From contig CBDFFO010000011.1 of NCBI GenBank assembly GCA_965246805.1, positions 62,001-126,000 of the forward strand: 64,000 nucleotides of DNA. The letters are read 5' to 3'. How positions within the stretch are numbered: the first letter of the stretch is position 1; each line of letters opens with the position of its first letter. Positions 34,378-43,025 of this stretch are shown here, in pieces. Made by a program: the position numbers and the translations under genes. The notes under the pieces were generated by a model. The model was given only the letters and a program-made list of their open reading frames with translations. It had not been told where the DNA came from and searched no databases. Source of the stretch: Schlegelella_A sp965246805. Its GTDB lineage: Bacteria > Pseudomonadota > Gammaproteobacteria > Burkholderiales > Burkholderiaceae_C.

Positions 34378-36807
34378 ATGACCTTCCCCCTCGCTTCGCT
34401 AGGCGCCGATGAACCTGGCGCTAGCACGCGCGCCGAACAGCGCGCGAACGTGCATCGGCGCGACGCCTGCGTCGCGCCCGCGGCCCACGCCGGCGTCGCG
34501 CCCGCGGCCCTCGACCTCGCCCCCACGCCGGGCTGGATCGCCAACGCCAAACTGATGGCAGGCGCCGTGCTGTGGCTGCTCGCGCTGCTTGCGCTCGTCA
34601 CGCACCATGCGGGCGATGCCGGCTTCTCGACCTCGGGCAACGGCGGCGCGGTGCTCAACAAGGCGGGCGTGATCGGCGCGTGGTCCGCCGACCTCGCGTT
34701 CTTCCTCGCCGGCTACTCGGTGTGGTGGGTGATGCTCGCGAGCCTGCGGACATGGCTCGGTTCGCTGGCGCGTCGCTTGCGGCACGAGGACATCGAGCCT
34801 GTCTCTAATGCAGCGGCATCGTCGAACGCGGGATCGCAGCTGCCGGGCTGGGCGCCGTGGCTCGGCCTGGCGATGCTGCTGGCCGCCAGCGCCTCGCTCG
34901 AATGGACCCGCCTCTACCAGTACGAAGCATCGGTGGCCGGTGGCCACGCGGGCGGCGTGCTGGGCTACACGCTCGGCACGCTCGGCATGCGGCTCCTCGG
35001 CTTTGCCGGCTCGGGTGTGTTGTGGATCGCTCTGCTGGTCGCCGGCTCGGCGCTCGCGCTGCGCTTCTCGTGGCTGCGCGTGGCCGAAAGCATCGGCGCC
35101 GGCGTCGACGCGTTGCGCACCCGGCGGGTCGAACGCATCGAGCGTGCGGAAGACGTGCGCGTCGGCGAGAAGGCCTTGCGCGAGCGCGAAGAGGTCGGCG
35201 AGGTCGAGCACCAGCTGCACGAGGCGCACCTGCCGATCGTGATCGAGCCGACGCTGATCGACGTGCCGAAGAGCGCGCGCGTCGTCAAGGAACGGCAGAA
35301 GCCGCTCTTCAACGAGCTCGTCGACACCAAGCTGCCGCAGGTCGACCTGCTCGATGCCGCGCCGGCGCGCATGGAGTCGGTTGCGCCCGAGACGCTCGAG
35401 ATGACGTCGCGCATGATCGAGAAGAAGCTGAAGGACTTCGGTGTCGAGGTGCGCGTGGTCGCGGCCTCGCCCGGCCCGGTCATTACGCGCTACGAGATCG
35501 AGCCGGCGGTCGGCGTCAAGGGCTCGCAGGTGCTCACCCTCGCGAAAGACCTCGCGCGCTCGCTCGGCCTCGTCAGCATCCGCGTGGTCGAGACGATTCC
35601 CGGCAAGACGACGATGGCGCTCGAACTGCCGAATGCGAAGCGGCAGACGATCCGGCTTTCCGAGGTGCTCGGCTCGTCGCAGTACAACGATTCGACGTCG
35701 CAGCTCACGCTCGGCCTGGGCAAGGACATCGTCGGCAACCCGGTCGTCGCCGACCTCACGAAGATGCCGCACTGCCTGGTGGCTGGCACAACGGGTGCTG
35801 GCAAGTCGGTCGGCATCAACGCGATGATCCTGAGCCTGCTCTACAAGGCCGAGGCGCGCGACGTGCGTCTGATCCTGATCGATCCGAAGATGCTCGAGAT
35901 GAGCGTCTACGAAGGCATTCCGCACCTGCTCTGCCCGGTCGTCACCGACATGAAGCAGGCCGCGCACGCGCTCAACTGGGGCGTGGGCGAGATGGAGCGG
36001 CGCTACAAGCTGATGAGCAAGCTCGGCGTTCGCAACGTCGCCGGCTACAACAAGCGGCTCGCCGAAGCGGCCGAGCGCGGCGAGAGCCTGCCGAACCCGT
36101 TCAGCCTCACGCCCGATGCGCCCGAGCCGCTCGAACGGCTGCCGATGATCGTGATCGTGATCGACGAGCTCGCCGACCTGATGATGGTGATCGGCAAAAA
36201 GATCGAGGAGCTCATTGCGCGGCTCGCGCAGAAGGCCCGCGCCTCCGGCGTGCACCTGATCCTCGCGACGCAGCGGCCGAGCGTCGACGTGATCACCGGC
36301 CTCATCAAGGCGAACATTCCGACGCGGCTCTCGTTCCAGGTTTCGAGCAAGATCGACAGCCGCACCATCCTCGACCAATCCGGCGCCGAAGCGCTGCTCG
36401 GCATGGGCGACATGCTGTACCTGCCGTCCGGCACCGGCGCGCCGGTGCGCGTGCACGGCGCGTTCGTCAGCGACGACGAGGTGCACCGCGTCGTCGCCTA
36501 CCTGAAGACGCAGGGCGAGCCGAACTACATCGAGGGCATTCTCGAGGGCGGCGTGCTCGATGGCGACGGCGAGCTCTCGACGGCCGATCTCGGCGGCTCG
36601 AACGGCGAGGCCGATGCGATGTACGACTCGGCGGTGGCCGTCGTGCTGCAGCACCGTCGGGCGTCGATCTCGCTGGTGCAACGGCATCTGCGCATCGGCT
36701 ACAACCGCGCCGCTCGATTGCTGGAACAAATGGAGAAATCCGGACTCGTCACGAGCATGGCCACCAACGGCAACCGCGACCTGCTCGTGCCCGCGCGGGC
36801 GGAGTGA
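34378..36807 (+). CDS. ftsK: DNA translocase FtsK
   Basis: An 809-residue septal DNA pump. An N-terminal membrane domain (four hydrophobic segments, about residues 55-230) is followed by a short linker, the alpha and beta motor domains with Walker A GTTGAGKS (470-477), Walker B MIVIVIDELADLMM and LILATQRPSVDVITG, and the C-terminal gamma winged-helix (YDSAVAVVLQHRRASISLVQRHLRIGYNRAARLLEQME) that reads KOPS sequences. It resolves chromosome dimers with XerCD at division. The linker is short, as in SpoIIIE-type proteins. lolA starts at its stop codon (TGATG). Confidence 0.95.
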   Translation: MTFPLASLGADEPGASTRAEQRANVHRRDACVAPAAHAGVAPAALDLAPTPGWIANAKLMAGAVLWLLALLALVTHHAGDAGFSTSGNGGAVLNKAGVIGAWSADLAFFLAGYSVWWVMLASLRTWLGSLARRLRHEDIEPVSNAAASSNAGSQLPGWAPWLGLAMLLAASASLEWTRLYQYEASVAGGHAGGVLGYTLGTLGMRLLGFAGSGVLWIALLVAGSALALRFSWLRVAESIGAGVDALRTRRVERIERAEDVRVGEKALREREEVGEVEHQLHEAHLPIVIEPTLIDVPKSARVVKERQKPLFNELVDTKLPQVDLLDAAPARMESVAPETLEMTSRMIEKKLKDFGVEVRVVAASPGPVITRYEIEPAVGVKGSQVLTLAKDLARSLGLVSIRVVETIPGKTTMALELPNAKRQTIRLSEVLGSSQYNDSTSQLTLGLGKDIVGNPVVADLTKMPHCLVAGTTGAGKSVGINAMILSLLYKAEARDVRLILIDPKMLEMSVYEGIPHLLCPVVTDMKQAAHALNWGVGEMERRYKLMSKLGVRNVAGYNKRLAEAAERGESLPNPFSLTPDAPEPLERLPMIVIVIDELADLMMVIGKKIEELIARLAQKARASGVHLILATQRPSVDVITGLIKANIPTRLSFQVSSKIDSRTILDQSGAEALLGMGDMLYLPSGTGAPVRVHGAFVSDDEVHRVVAYLKTQGEPNYIEGILEGGVLDGDGELSTADLGGSNGEADAMYDSAVAVVLQHRRASISLVQRHLRIGYNRAARLLEQMEKSGLVTSMATNGNRDLLVPARAE
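34469..34510 (+). repeat. 18-base direct repeat within the 5' part of ftsK
   Basis: GCGTCGCGCCCGCGGCCC occurs at 34469-34486 and 34493-34510, a 24-base period. It encodes the duplicated VAPAA in the disordered N-terminal tail ahead of the first membrane helix. Confidence 0.8.
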
Positions 36808-37487
36808 TGGCGATCGGCATGGCGCGACGCCTCTTCCGTTCGGTGCGAGCCGCGTGGGTTCGCACGAACCCGTGGCAGCGAGCCATCTGGGGCATCGCGT
36901 TGAATTTTCTGTTCGCGATGGCGCCGGCGCACGCCGACAACGTCGACACGCTGCGCGGTTTCGTGCGCGACGTGAAGAGCGGCCGAGCGCAATTCACGCA
37001 GACGGTCACCTCGCCTGATGGCGCTAGGAAGAAGTCGTCGAGCGGCAGCTTCGAATTCGCGCGCCCCAATCACTTTCGCTTCGTCTACGCGAAGCCGTTC
37101 GAGCAGACCATCGTCGCCGACGGCCAGAAGGTGTGGATCTACGACGTCGACCTGAACCAGGTGAGTTCGAGGAAGCTCGGCGACGCGCTTGGCGCGACGC
37201 CGGCGGCGCTGCTCGCCGGCGGTTCGCTCGACAAGGAGTTCGATCTCGCGAGTGCGCCCGCGAAGGACGGCCTCGACTGGGTCGAAGCCAGGCCGAAGGT
37301 GAAGGACGGCCCGTTCCAGTTGTTGCGCATCGGCTTCAAAGCGAAGGACCTCGCGGCACTCGAGATCGTCGACAGTTTCGGCCAGCGGTCGATGCTGCTC
37401 TTCAGCGCTTTCGCGCCCAACGTGAGCACCCCGGCCGACGCGTTCCACTTCACGCCGCCGGCCGGTGCCGATGTGATCGAGCAGTAG
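36807..37487 (+). CDS. lolA: outer-membrane lipoprotein carrier protein LolA
   Basis: The 226-residue periplasmic chaperone receives lipoproteins from LolCDE and hands them to LolB. The signal peptide ends around AMAPAHA, before DNVDTLRGF. The mature part has the LolA layout: SGRAQFTQTV, SSGSFEFARPNHFRFVYAKPFEQTIVADGQKVWIYD and DLNQVSSRKLG. The first ATG overlaps the ftsK TGA by one base, so the genes are coupled; a second Met (residue 4, MARRLF) is an alternative start. A second, divergent LolA-like gene lies at 54183-54812 in the lipid-export cluster. Confidence 0.94.
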   Translation: MAIGMARRLFRSVRAAWVRTNPWQRAIWGIALNFLFAMAPAHADNVDTLRGFVRDVKSGRAQFTQTVTSPDGARKKSSSGSFEFARPNHFRFVYAKPFEQTIVADGQKVWIYDVDLNQVSSRKLGDALGATPAALLAGGSLDKEFDLASAPAKDGLDWVEARPKVKDGPFQLLRIGFKAKDLAALEIVDSFGQRSMLLFSAFAPNVSTPADAFHFTPPAGADVIEQ

Positions 37488-37544
37488 CGCGGGGCACCTG
37501 TTCGGCCGCGAGTCGGGGCTGGTCACCTCCTCGGGCACGTTCCC

Positions 37545-37563
37545 CTCCCTCCGGCCGAGGGAG
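37545..37563. repeat. REP-like hairpin between lolA and rarA
   Basis: CTCCCTC (37545-37551) and GAGGGAG (37557-37563) pair around a five-base loop in the 131-base gap between lolA and rarA. The sequence is related to the CCCTC/GAGGG palindromes at 32414 and 42151. Confidence 0.5.
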
Positions 37564-37618
37564 CAGAGCTGGCCGTGATACTGCGCACCAGGAACACCCG
37601 TTGCCGCGCCATCGACCG

Positions 37619-38971
37619 ATGCCCGACCTCCTCACCGCCCTCGACGACGACACCGTGTCCGACCCCGGCGCGCCGCTCGCCGAACGCCTGCGGCCACGCA
37701 CGCTCGACGGCGTCATCGGCCAGCAGCACCTGCTCGGGCCCGGCAAGCCGCTGCGCGTCGCGTTCGAATCGGGTCGCCTGCATTCGATGATCCTGTGGGG
37801 ACCGCCGGGTGTCGGCAAGACCACGTTGGCCCGGTTGATGGCCGACGCGTTCGATGCGCAGTTCATCGCGATGTCGGCCGTGCTCGGCGGCGTGAAGGAC
37901 ATCCGCGAGGCCGTCGAGCGCGCGCAGGCCTTGAAGGCGCAGGGCCGGCGCACGGTGATCTTCGTCGACGAGGTGCACCGCTTCAACAAGAGCCAGCAGG
38001 ACGCGTTCCTGCCTCACGTCGAATCGGGGCTGCTCACGTTCATCGGCGCGACCACCGAGAACCCGTCGTTCGAGGTCAACTCGGCGCTGTTGTCGCGCGC
38101 GACGGTTCATGTGCTGAAGAGCCTCGACGAGGCCGACCTGCGGCAGTTGCTCGTGCGCGCGCGCGCGTTGCTCGCGGCGCCGTCCCTCACCGAAGGCGCG
38201 CAGACGCGACTCGTCACCTACGCCGACGGCGACGCGCGCCGCCTCCTCAACGCCTACGACAACCTCATCGCGATGACTGTGAGCCCGATCGCCGCGGCAC
38301 CGGAACTCATCGACGAACGCATGCTCGAGCACGCGCTCGGCGAGCAGCTGCGCCGCTACGACAAGGGCGGCGAGCAGTTCTACGACACCATCTCCGCGCT
38401 CCACAAGGCGGTGCGCGGCAGCGACCCCGACGCGTCGCTCTACTGGTTCGTGCGCATGCTCGACGGTGGCGTCGACCCGCGCTACGTCGCCCGTCGACTG
38501 GTCCGCATGGCCACCGAGGACATCGGCCTCGCCGACCCGCGTGCGCTTCGCATGGCGCTCGACGCGGCCGAGACCTACGAGCGCCTCGGCTCGCCGGAAG
38601 GCGAGCTGGCGCTCGCGGAAGCGGTGATCTATCTGGCTGTCGCGCCGAAGAGCAACGCGGTCTATGCGGCCTACAACGCAGCGCGCAAGCTGATCAAGAG
38701 CGACATCACGCGGCCCGTTCCTCTTCGGCTCCGCAATGCGCCGACCGAGTTGATGAAAGACCTCGACTACGGCAAGAGCTACCGATATGCGCACGACGAG
38801 CCGGGAGGGTTCGCGGCCGGCGAGCGCTACTGGCCCGACGACATGAATGCGCTCCGGCTCTACCAGCCGGTCGAGCGAGGCCTAGAAATCCGCATCGCCG
38901 AGCGCATGGCCGAGATGCGGCGGCTGAACGAAACCGCCGGCGGACACGGGCAGGGCGAGGGCCCTGAGTAG
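37619..38971 (+). CDS. rarA: replication-associated recombination protein A (AAA+ ATPase)
   Basis: A 450-residue AAA+ protein of the RarA/MgsA/WRNIP1 family acting at stalled replication forks. APLAERLRPRTLDGVIGQQHLLGPGKPLR is the typical N-terminus; Walker A GPPGVGKTT, Walker B VIFVDEVHRFNKSQQDAFLPHVE, GATTENPSFEVNSALLSR and DARRLLNAYDN (sensor 2) are present. The MgsA C-terminal domain follows (ATEDIGLADPRAL, YLAVAPKSNAVY). The start ATG at 37619 fits the family and the read-through from lolA does not. It follows lolA, as in many Burkholderiales. Confidence 0.95.
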   Translation: MPDLLTALDDDTVSDPGAPLAERLRPRTLDGVIGQQHLLGPGKPLRVAFESGRLHSMILWGPPGVGKTTLARLMADAFDAQFIAMSAVLGGVKDIREAVERAQALKAQGRRTVIFVDEVHRFNKSQQDAFLPHVESGLLTFIGATTENPSFEVNSALLSRATVHVLKSLDEADLRQLLVRARALLAAPSLTEGAQTRLVTYADGDARRLLNAYDNLIAMTVSPIAAAPELIDERMLEHALGEQLRRYDKGGEQFYDTISALHKAVRGSDPDASLYWFVRMLDGGVDPRYVARRLVRMATEDIGLADPRALRMALDAAETYERLGSPEGELALAEAVIYLAVAPKSNAVYAAYNAARKLIKSDITRPVPLRLRNAPTELMKDLDYGKSYRYAHDEPGGFAAGERYWPDDMNALRLYQPVERGLEIRIAERMAEMRRLNETAGGHGQGEGPE

Positions 38972-39085
38972 CCCGTGGCTGGCCCGGTTCCTGCGGGCAT
39001 GGGAAAGCGAGTGCCGAGGGGCTGCGACGGCGCCCCTAGAATTTCTTCGGCAGCCTTCCGCCCCGACCGCGACTTTTCCTTTCCC

Positions 39086-40009
39086 ATGGATACCTTCATC
39101 CAGCAGATCATCAATGGTCTGGTGCTCGGCAGCGTGTACGCGTTGGTGGCGCTCGGCTACACGATGGTCTACGGGATCATCAACCTCATCAACTTCGCGC
39201 ACGGCGAGGTGCTGATGGTGGGCGCGCTCACGAGTTGGACCGTCGTGACCGCGCTCGCGGGTTACGGCCTGCCAGGCTGGCTGCTGCTGCTGATCTCGCT
39301 GATCGCCGCAATCGTCGTCTGCACGGTGCTCAACTTCGCGATCGAGAAGATCGCGTACCGCCCGCTTCGCAACGCGCCGCGGCTCGCGCCGCTCATCACC
39401 GCGATGGGCATGAGCCTCTTGCTGCAGACGCTCGCGATGATCATCTGGAAGCCGACCTACAAGTCGTTTCCGATCCTGCTGCCGAGCGAGCCCTATGTGA
39501 TCGGCGGGGCGGTGATCAACACGGTTCAGATCCTGATCCTCGTCGTCACGGTGATCACGCTGTCTGGGCTCATGTATCTCGTGAACCGCACCAAGCTCGG
39601 CCGTGCGATGCGGGCCACCGCCGAGAATCCGCGCGTCGCCGCTTTGATGGGCGTGCGGCCCGACACTGTCATCTCCGCGACCTTCGTGATCGGCGCGGCG
39701 CTCGCGGCGCTGGCCGGAGTGATGTATGCGGCCAACTACGGCTCGGTGCAACACACGATGGGCTTCCTGCCGGGCCTGAAGGCGTTCACCGCCGCTGTGT
39801 TCGGCGGCATCGGCAACCTGCCGGGCGCGATGCTCGGCGGCGTGCTGCTGGGCCTCATCGAATCGTTCGGCGCCGGCTACCTCGGTGCGTTGACCGGCGG
39901 CGTGCTAGGCAGCAACTACCAGGACATCTTCGCCTTCGTGGTGTTGATCCTGGTGCTCACCTTGCGGCCGCAGGGCCTGCTCGGCGAGCGGGTCGCCGAT
40001 CGCGCCTGA
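39086..40009 (+). CDS. livH: branched-chain amino-acid ABC transporter permease LivH
   Basis: A 307-residue inner-membrane permease with about eight helices. The family signature segments are NGLVLGSVYALVALGYTMVYGIINLINFAHGE at the N-terminus, RAMRATAENPRVAALMGV, and GFLPGLKAFTAAVFGGIGNLPGAMLGG with the EAA-like coupling region. It pairs with LivM and with LivG/LivF ATPases encoded directly behind it. The start at 39086 gives the expected MDTFIQQIINGL. Confidence 0.95.
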   Translation: MDTFIQQIINGLVLGSVYALVALGYTMVYGIINLINFAHGEVLMVGALTSWTVVTALAGYGLPGWLLLLISLIAAIVVCTVLNFAIEKIAYRPLRNAPRLAPLITAMGMSLLLQTLAMIIWKPTYKSFPILLPSEPYVIGGAVINTVQILILVVTVITLSGLMYLVNRTKLGRAMRATAENPRVAALMGVRPDTVISATFVIGAALAALAGVMYAANYGSVQHTMGFLPGLKAFTAAVFGGIGNLPGAMLGGVLLGLIESFGAGYLGALTGGVLGSNYQDIFAFVVLILVLTLRPQGLLGERVADRA

Positions 40010-40033
40010 AGCCGCAAAAGCGCCCGAACCCAC

Positions 40034-41260
40034 ATGCAACGCGTGCACGACAACAAACTCGTCGTCTTCGTCGTCGCGGCGGTGCTGCTGCTGGCGTTGC
40101 CCTTCGCCGCGCAGGCGTTCGGCAACGCGTGGGTTCGCATCATCGACATCGCGTTGCTCTACGTGTTGCTCGCGCTCGGCCTGAACATCGTGGTCGGCTA
40201 TGCCGGCCTGCTCGATCTCGGCTACGTCGCGTTCTACGCGGTCGGCGCCTACATGTTCGCGCTGCTGGCGTCGCCGCAACTGACGAACAATTTCCCCGCC
40301 ATCGCGGCGATATTTCCGCGTGGCCTGCACACGCCGCTGCTGTGGGTGATACCGCTGGGCGCCTTGCTCGCGGGTACGGCCGGCGTGCTGCTGGGCGCGC
40401 CCACGCTGAAGTTGCGTGGCGATTATCTGGCGATCGTCACCCTCGGCTTCGGCGAGATCGTGCGCGTCTTCATGAACAACCTCGACGCGCCGGTCAACAT
40501 CACCAACGGCCCGAAGGGGCTCGACGCGATCGACGACATGGTGATCCCGTTCACCAGCATCAACCTCGGCAAGACGCAACACCTGTTCGGCCTCGAGATG
40601 CCGAAGGTGATGAACTACTACTTCCTGTTCCTGCTGCTGGTCGTGGCGGCAGTGCTCATCTGCCACCGGCTCGAGAGGAGCCGGATCGGCCGCGCGTGGA
40701 TGGCGATCCGCGAAGACGAGATCGCGGCCAAGGCGATGGGCATCAACACGCGAAACCTGAAGCTGCTCGCCTTCGGCATGGGCGCGACCTTCGGGGGCGT
40801 TTCGGGCGTGATGTTCGCGACCTTCCAGGGCTTCGTGTCGCCCGAATCGTTCAGCCTGCAGGAGTCGGTGATGATCGTCGCGATGGTGGTGCTCGGTGGC
40901 ATCGGCCACCTGCCCGGCGTGATCGTCGGCGCGCTGTTGCTGTCGATTCTGCCGGAGGCCTTGCGTTACGTGGCCGGGCCGTTGCAGCAGATGAGCGATG
41001 GCCGGCTCGATGCATCGATCCTGCGCCAGCTGATGATCGCGCTCGCGATGATCGGGATCATGCTGGCGCGGCCGCGCGGCCTGTGGCCGTCGCCAGAGCA
41101 CGGCCGCATCGCCGCCGACCCGGCGGGCGCCGTCGGCAAGCCGCGCCGCATCGACACGGAAGGCGACCCGGTCGCCGATCCGGCGGTCCTGCAGAACGTG
41201 ACGCAGGAGGGCGGCGCCGTCACCAATGCGACGCACGGCACCGGAGCCCGGCATGAGTGA
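40034..41260 (+). CDS. livM: branched-chain amino-acid ABC transporter permease LivM
   Basis: A 408-residue second permease: LYVLLALGLNIVVGYAGLLDLGYVAFYAVGAY, LKLRGDYLAIVTLGFGEIVR, GRAWMAIREDEIAAKAMGIN (coupling helix) and LGGIGHLPGVIVGALLL. After the last helix there is a polar tail of about 60 residues (GLWPSPEHGRIAADP onward), longer than usual and predicted disordered. It ends within the livG start region (ATGAGTGA, 41253-41260), so translation is coupled. Confidence 0.95.
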   Translation: MQRVHDNKLVVFVVAAVLLLALPFAAQAFGNAWVRIIDIALLYVLLALGLNIVVGYAGLLDLGYVAFYAVGAYMFALLASPQLTNNFPAIAAIFPRGLHTPLLWVIPLGALLAGTAGVLLGAPTLKLRGDYLAIVTLGFGEIVRVFMNNLDAPVNITNGPKGLDAIDDMVIPFTSINLGKTQHLFGLEMPKVMNYYFLFLLLVVAAVLICHRLERSRIGRAWMAIREDEIAAKAMGINTRNLKLLAFGMGATFGGVSGVMFATFQGFVSPESFSLQESVMIVAMVVLGGIGHLPGVIVGALLLSILPEALRYVAGPLQQMSDGRLDASILRQLMIALAMIGIMLARPRGLWPSPEHGRIAADPAGAVGKPRRIDTEGDPVADPAVLQNVTQEGGAVTNATHGTGARHE

Positions 41261-42116
41261 CGCGATGGGCGCGAGCGCCAGCCTCGCCGGCAACCCGACC
41301 CACATGGGCGCGTCGCACACGGCCCCGGCGTCGCGTGCTTCGGCGCCGGTGGTGCTGAACGTGCGCGGCGTCTCGAAGCGTTTCGGTGGCCTGCAGGCGC
41401 TGTCGGACGTGGGCGTGAAGATCGAGGAAGGCCAGGTCTACGGCCTCATCGGTCCGAACGGCGCCGGCAAGACGACCTTCTTCAACGTGCTCACCGGCCT
41501 CTACACCCCCGACGCCGGCAGCTTCGAGCTCGGCGGCAAGCCGTACCGGCCGACCGCGGTGCACGAAGTGGCGAAAGCCGGCATCGCGCGCACGTTCCAG
41601 AACATCCGGCTCTTCTCCGATATGACGGCGCTCGAGAACGTGATGGTCGGCCGCCACGTGCGGACGCACTCGGGCCTGATCGGCGCGGTGTTCAGAACCG
41701 CGGGCTTCAAGGCCGAAGAGAAGGCGATCGCCGCGCGCGCGCGCGAGCTGCTCGACTACGTCGGCATCGGCGCGTTGGCCGAGTACAAGGCCCGCACGCT
41801 GAGCTACGGCGATCAACGCCGCCTCGAGGTGGCCCGCGCGCTCGCGACCGACCCGAAGCTGATCGCGCTCGACGAACCGGCCGCCGGGATGAACGCGACC
41901 GAGAAGGTCGTGCTGCGCGAACTCATCGACCGCATCCGCAACGACGGTCGCACGATCCTGCTGATCGAGCACGACGTGAAGCTCGTGATGGGCCTGTGCG
42001 ACCGCGTCACCGTGCTCGACTACGGCAAGCAGATCGCCGAAGGCACGCCGGCCGAGGTGCAGAGCCACGAGAAAGTCATCGAGGCCTATCTCGGTGCCGG
42101 TCACAAGGCGCATTGA
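41253..42116 (+). CDS. livG: branched-chain amino-acid ABC transporter ATPase LivG
   Basis: A 287-residue ABC ATPase. A flexible N-terminal tail of about 30 residues precedes the nucleotide-binding domain: GLIGPNGAGKTT (Walker A, 65-75), GIARTFQNIRLF (Q-loop), LSYGDQRRLEVARALA (signature) and LIALDEPAAGMN (Walker B). The ATG overlaps the livM stop by eight bases. It energises uptake through LivHM together with LivF. A palindromic element separates it from livF. Confidence 0.95.
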   Translation: MSDAMGASASLAGNPTHMGASHTAPASRASAPVVLNVRGVSKRFGGLQALSDVGVKIEEGQVYGLIGPNGAGKTTFFNVLTGLYTPDAGSFELGGKPYRPTAVHEVAKAGIARTFQNIRLFSDMTALENVMVGRHVRTHSGLIGAVFRTAGFKAEEKAIAARARELLDYVGIGALAEYKARTLSYGDQRRLEVARALATDPKLIALDEPAAGMNATEKVVLRELIDRIRNDGRTILLIEHDVKLVMGLCDRVTVLDYGKQIAEGTPAEVQSHEKVIEAYLGAGHKAH

Positions 42117-42150
42117 AGTCGATGCGCAAGTTGCATGTGGATGGTGCTTC

Positions 42151-42236
42151 GCGCCCTCACCCCGGCCCTCTCCCGGAGGGAGAGGGGGCAATGCTTTACT
42201 CCCTCTCCCTCCGGGAGAGGGTTGGGGTGAGGGTGC
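42151..42236. repeat. 86-base REP-like double palindrome between livG and livF
   Basis: The outer arms CCCTCACCCC (42154-42163) and GGGGTGAGGG (42224-42233) are exact complements. Inside are two perfect 9-bp hairpins, CCCTCTCCC/GGGAGAGGG at 42166-42186 and 42201-42221. The element can form one long stem or two separate ones. It sits within the operon, in the 148-base gap, which is otherwise empty. Confidence 0.9.
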
Positions 42237-42264
42237 CGTGGATGCACAAGCCGACGATGTCTGC

Positions 42265-42984
42265 ATGAGCCTCTCCGACATCCTCCTTCGAGTCACCGAC
42301 CTGAAGGTCGCCTACGGCGGCATCCAGGCGGTAAAGGGCGTGTCGTTCGACGTGGGCGCCGGTGAACTCGTGAGCCTGATCGGCGCAAACGGAGCCGGCA
42401 AGACGACGACGTTGAAGGCCGTGACCGGCACGCAGGCCGTCGCCGGTGGCGACATCGAGTTCATGGGAAAGAGCATCCGGGGCCAGGGCCCGTGGGACCT
42501 CGTCAAGCAGGGCCTCGTGATGGTTCCCGAAGGCCGCGGCACGTTCACGCGCATGACCATCACCGAGAACCTGCAGATGGGCGCGTTCATCCGCAACGAT
42601 GGCGAGATCGCCGCCGACTTCGACCGCGTGTTCGCGATCTTTCCGCGCCTGAAGGAACGCCGCCACCAGCTCGCCGGCACGATGAGCGGCGGCGAGCAGC
42701 AGATGCTTGCGATGGGCCGCGGGCTGATGGCCCGCCCCAAGCTGCTGCTGCTCGACGAGCCGTCGATGGGCCTCGCGCCGATCATGGTCGACAAGATCTT
42801 CGAGGTCGTGAACGACATCCACCGGCAAGGCACGACGATCCTGCTGGTGGAGCAGAACGCAAGCCGCGCGTTGCAGCTGGCGTCGCGCGGGTACGTGCTC
42901 GATTCGGGCGAAGTGACGATGAGCGGGGCCGGTCGCGATCTGCTGAACGATCCGCGCGTGCGGGCCGCCTATCTGGGCGAATGA
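42265..42984 (+). CDS. livF: branched-chain amino-acid ABC transporter ATPase LivF
   Basis: A 239-residue ATPase: LKVAYGGIQAVKGVSFDV, SLIGANGAGKTTT (Walker A), LVMVPEGRGTFTRMTITENL (Q-loop region characteristic of LivF), TMSGGEQQMLAMGRGLM (signature) and LLLLDEPSMGLAP (Walker B). It ends RAAYLGE, the usual LivF C-terminus. The start at 42265 fits the family; in-frame sequence before it translates the palindromic repeat and is not coding. No periplasmic binding protein gene is adjacent. Confidence 0.95.
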   Translation: MSLSDILLRVTDLKVAYGGIQAVKGVSFDVGAGELVSLIGANGAGKTTTLKAVTGTQAVAGGDIEFMGKSIRGQGPWDLVKQGLVMVPEGRGTFTRMTITENLQMGAFIRNDGEIAADFDRVFAIFPRLKERRHQLAGTMSGGEQQMLAMGRGLMARPKLLLLDEPSMGLAPIMVDKIFEVVNDIHRQGTTILLVEQNASRALQLASRGYVLDSGEVTMSGAGRDLLNDPRVRAAYLGE

Positions 42985-43025
42985 TTTGGTGAACGTGGGG
43001 TGAATAACCAGTGGGAGCCAAACAC

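Noticed and set aside
34399..36729. 776-residue open frame antisense to ftsK
   Set aside because: No domain, and the sense strand encodes a complete FtsK.
42151..42236. Double palindrome as a true terminator of livG
   Set aside because: There is no U-run after either hairpin and livF, which must be coexpressed, lies just downstream.
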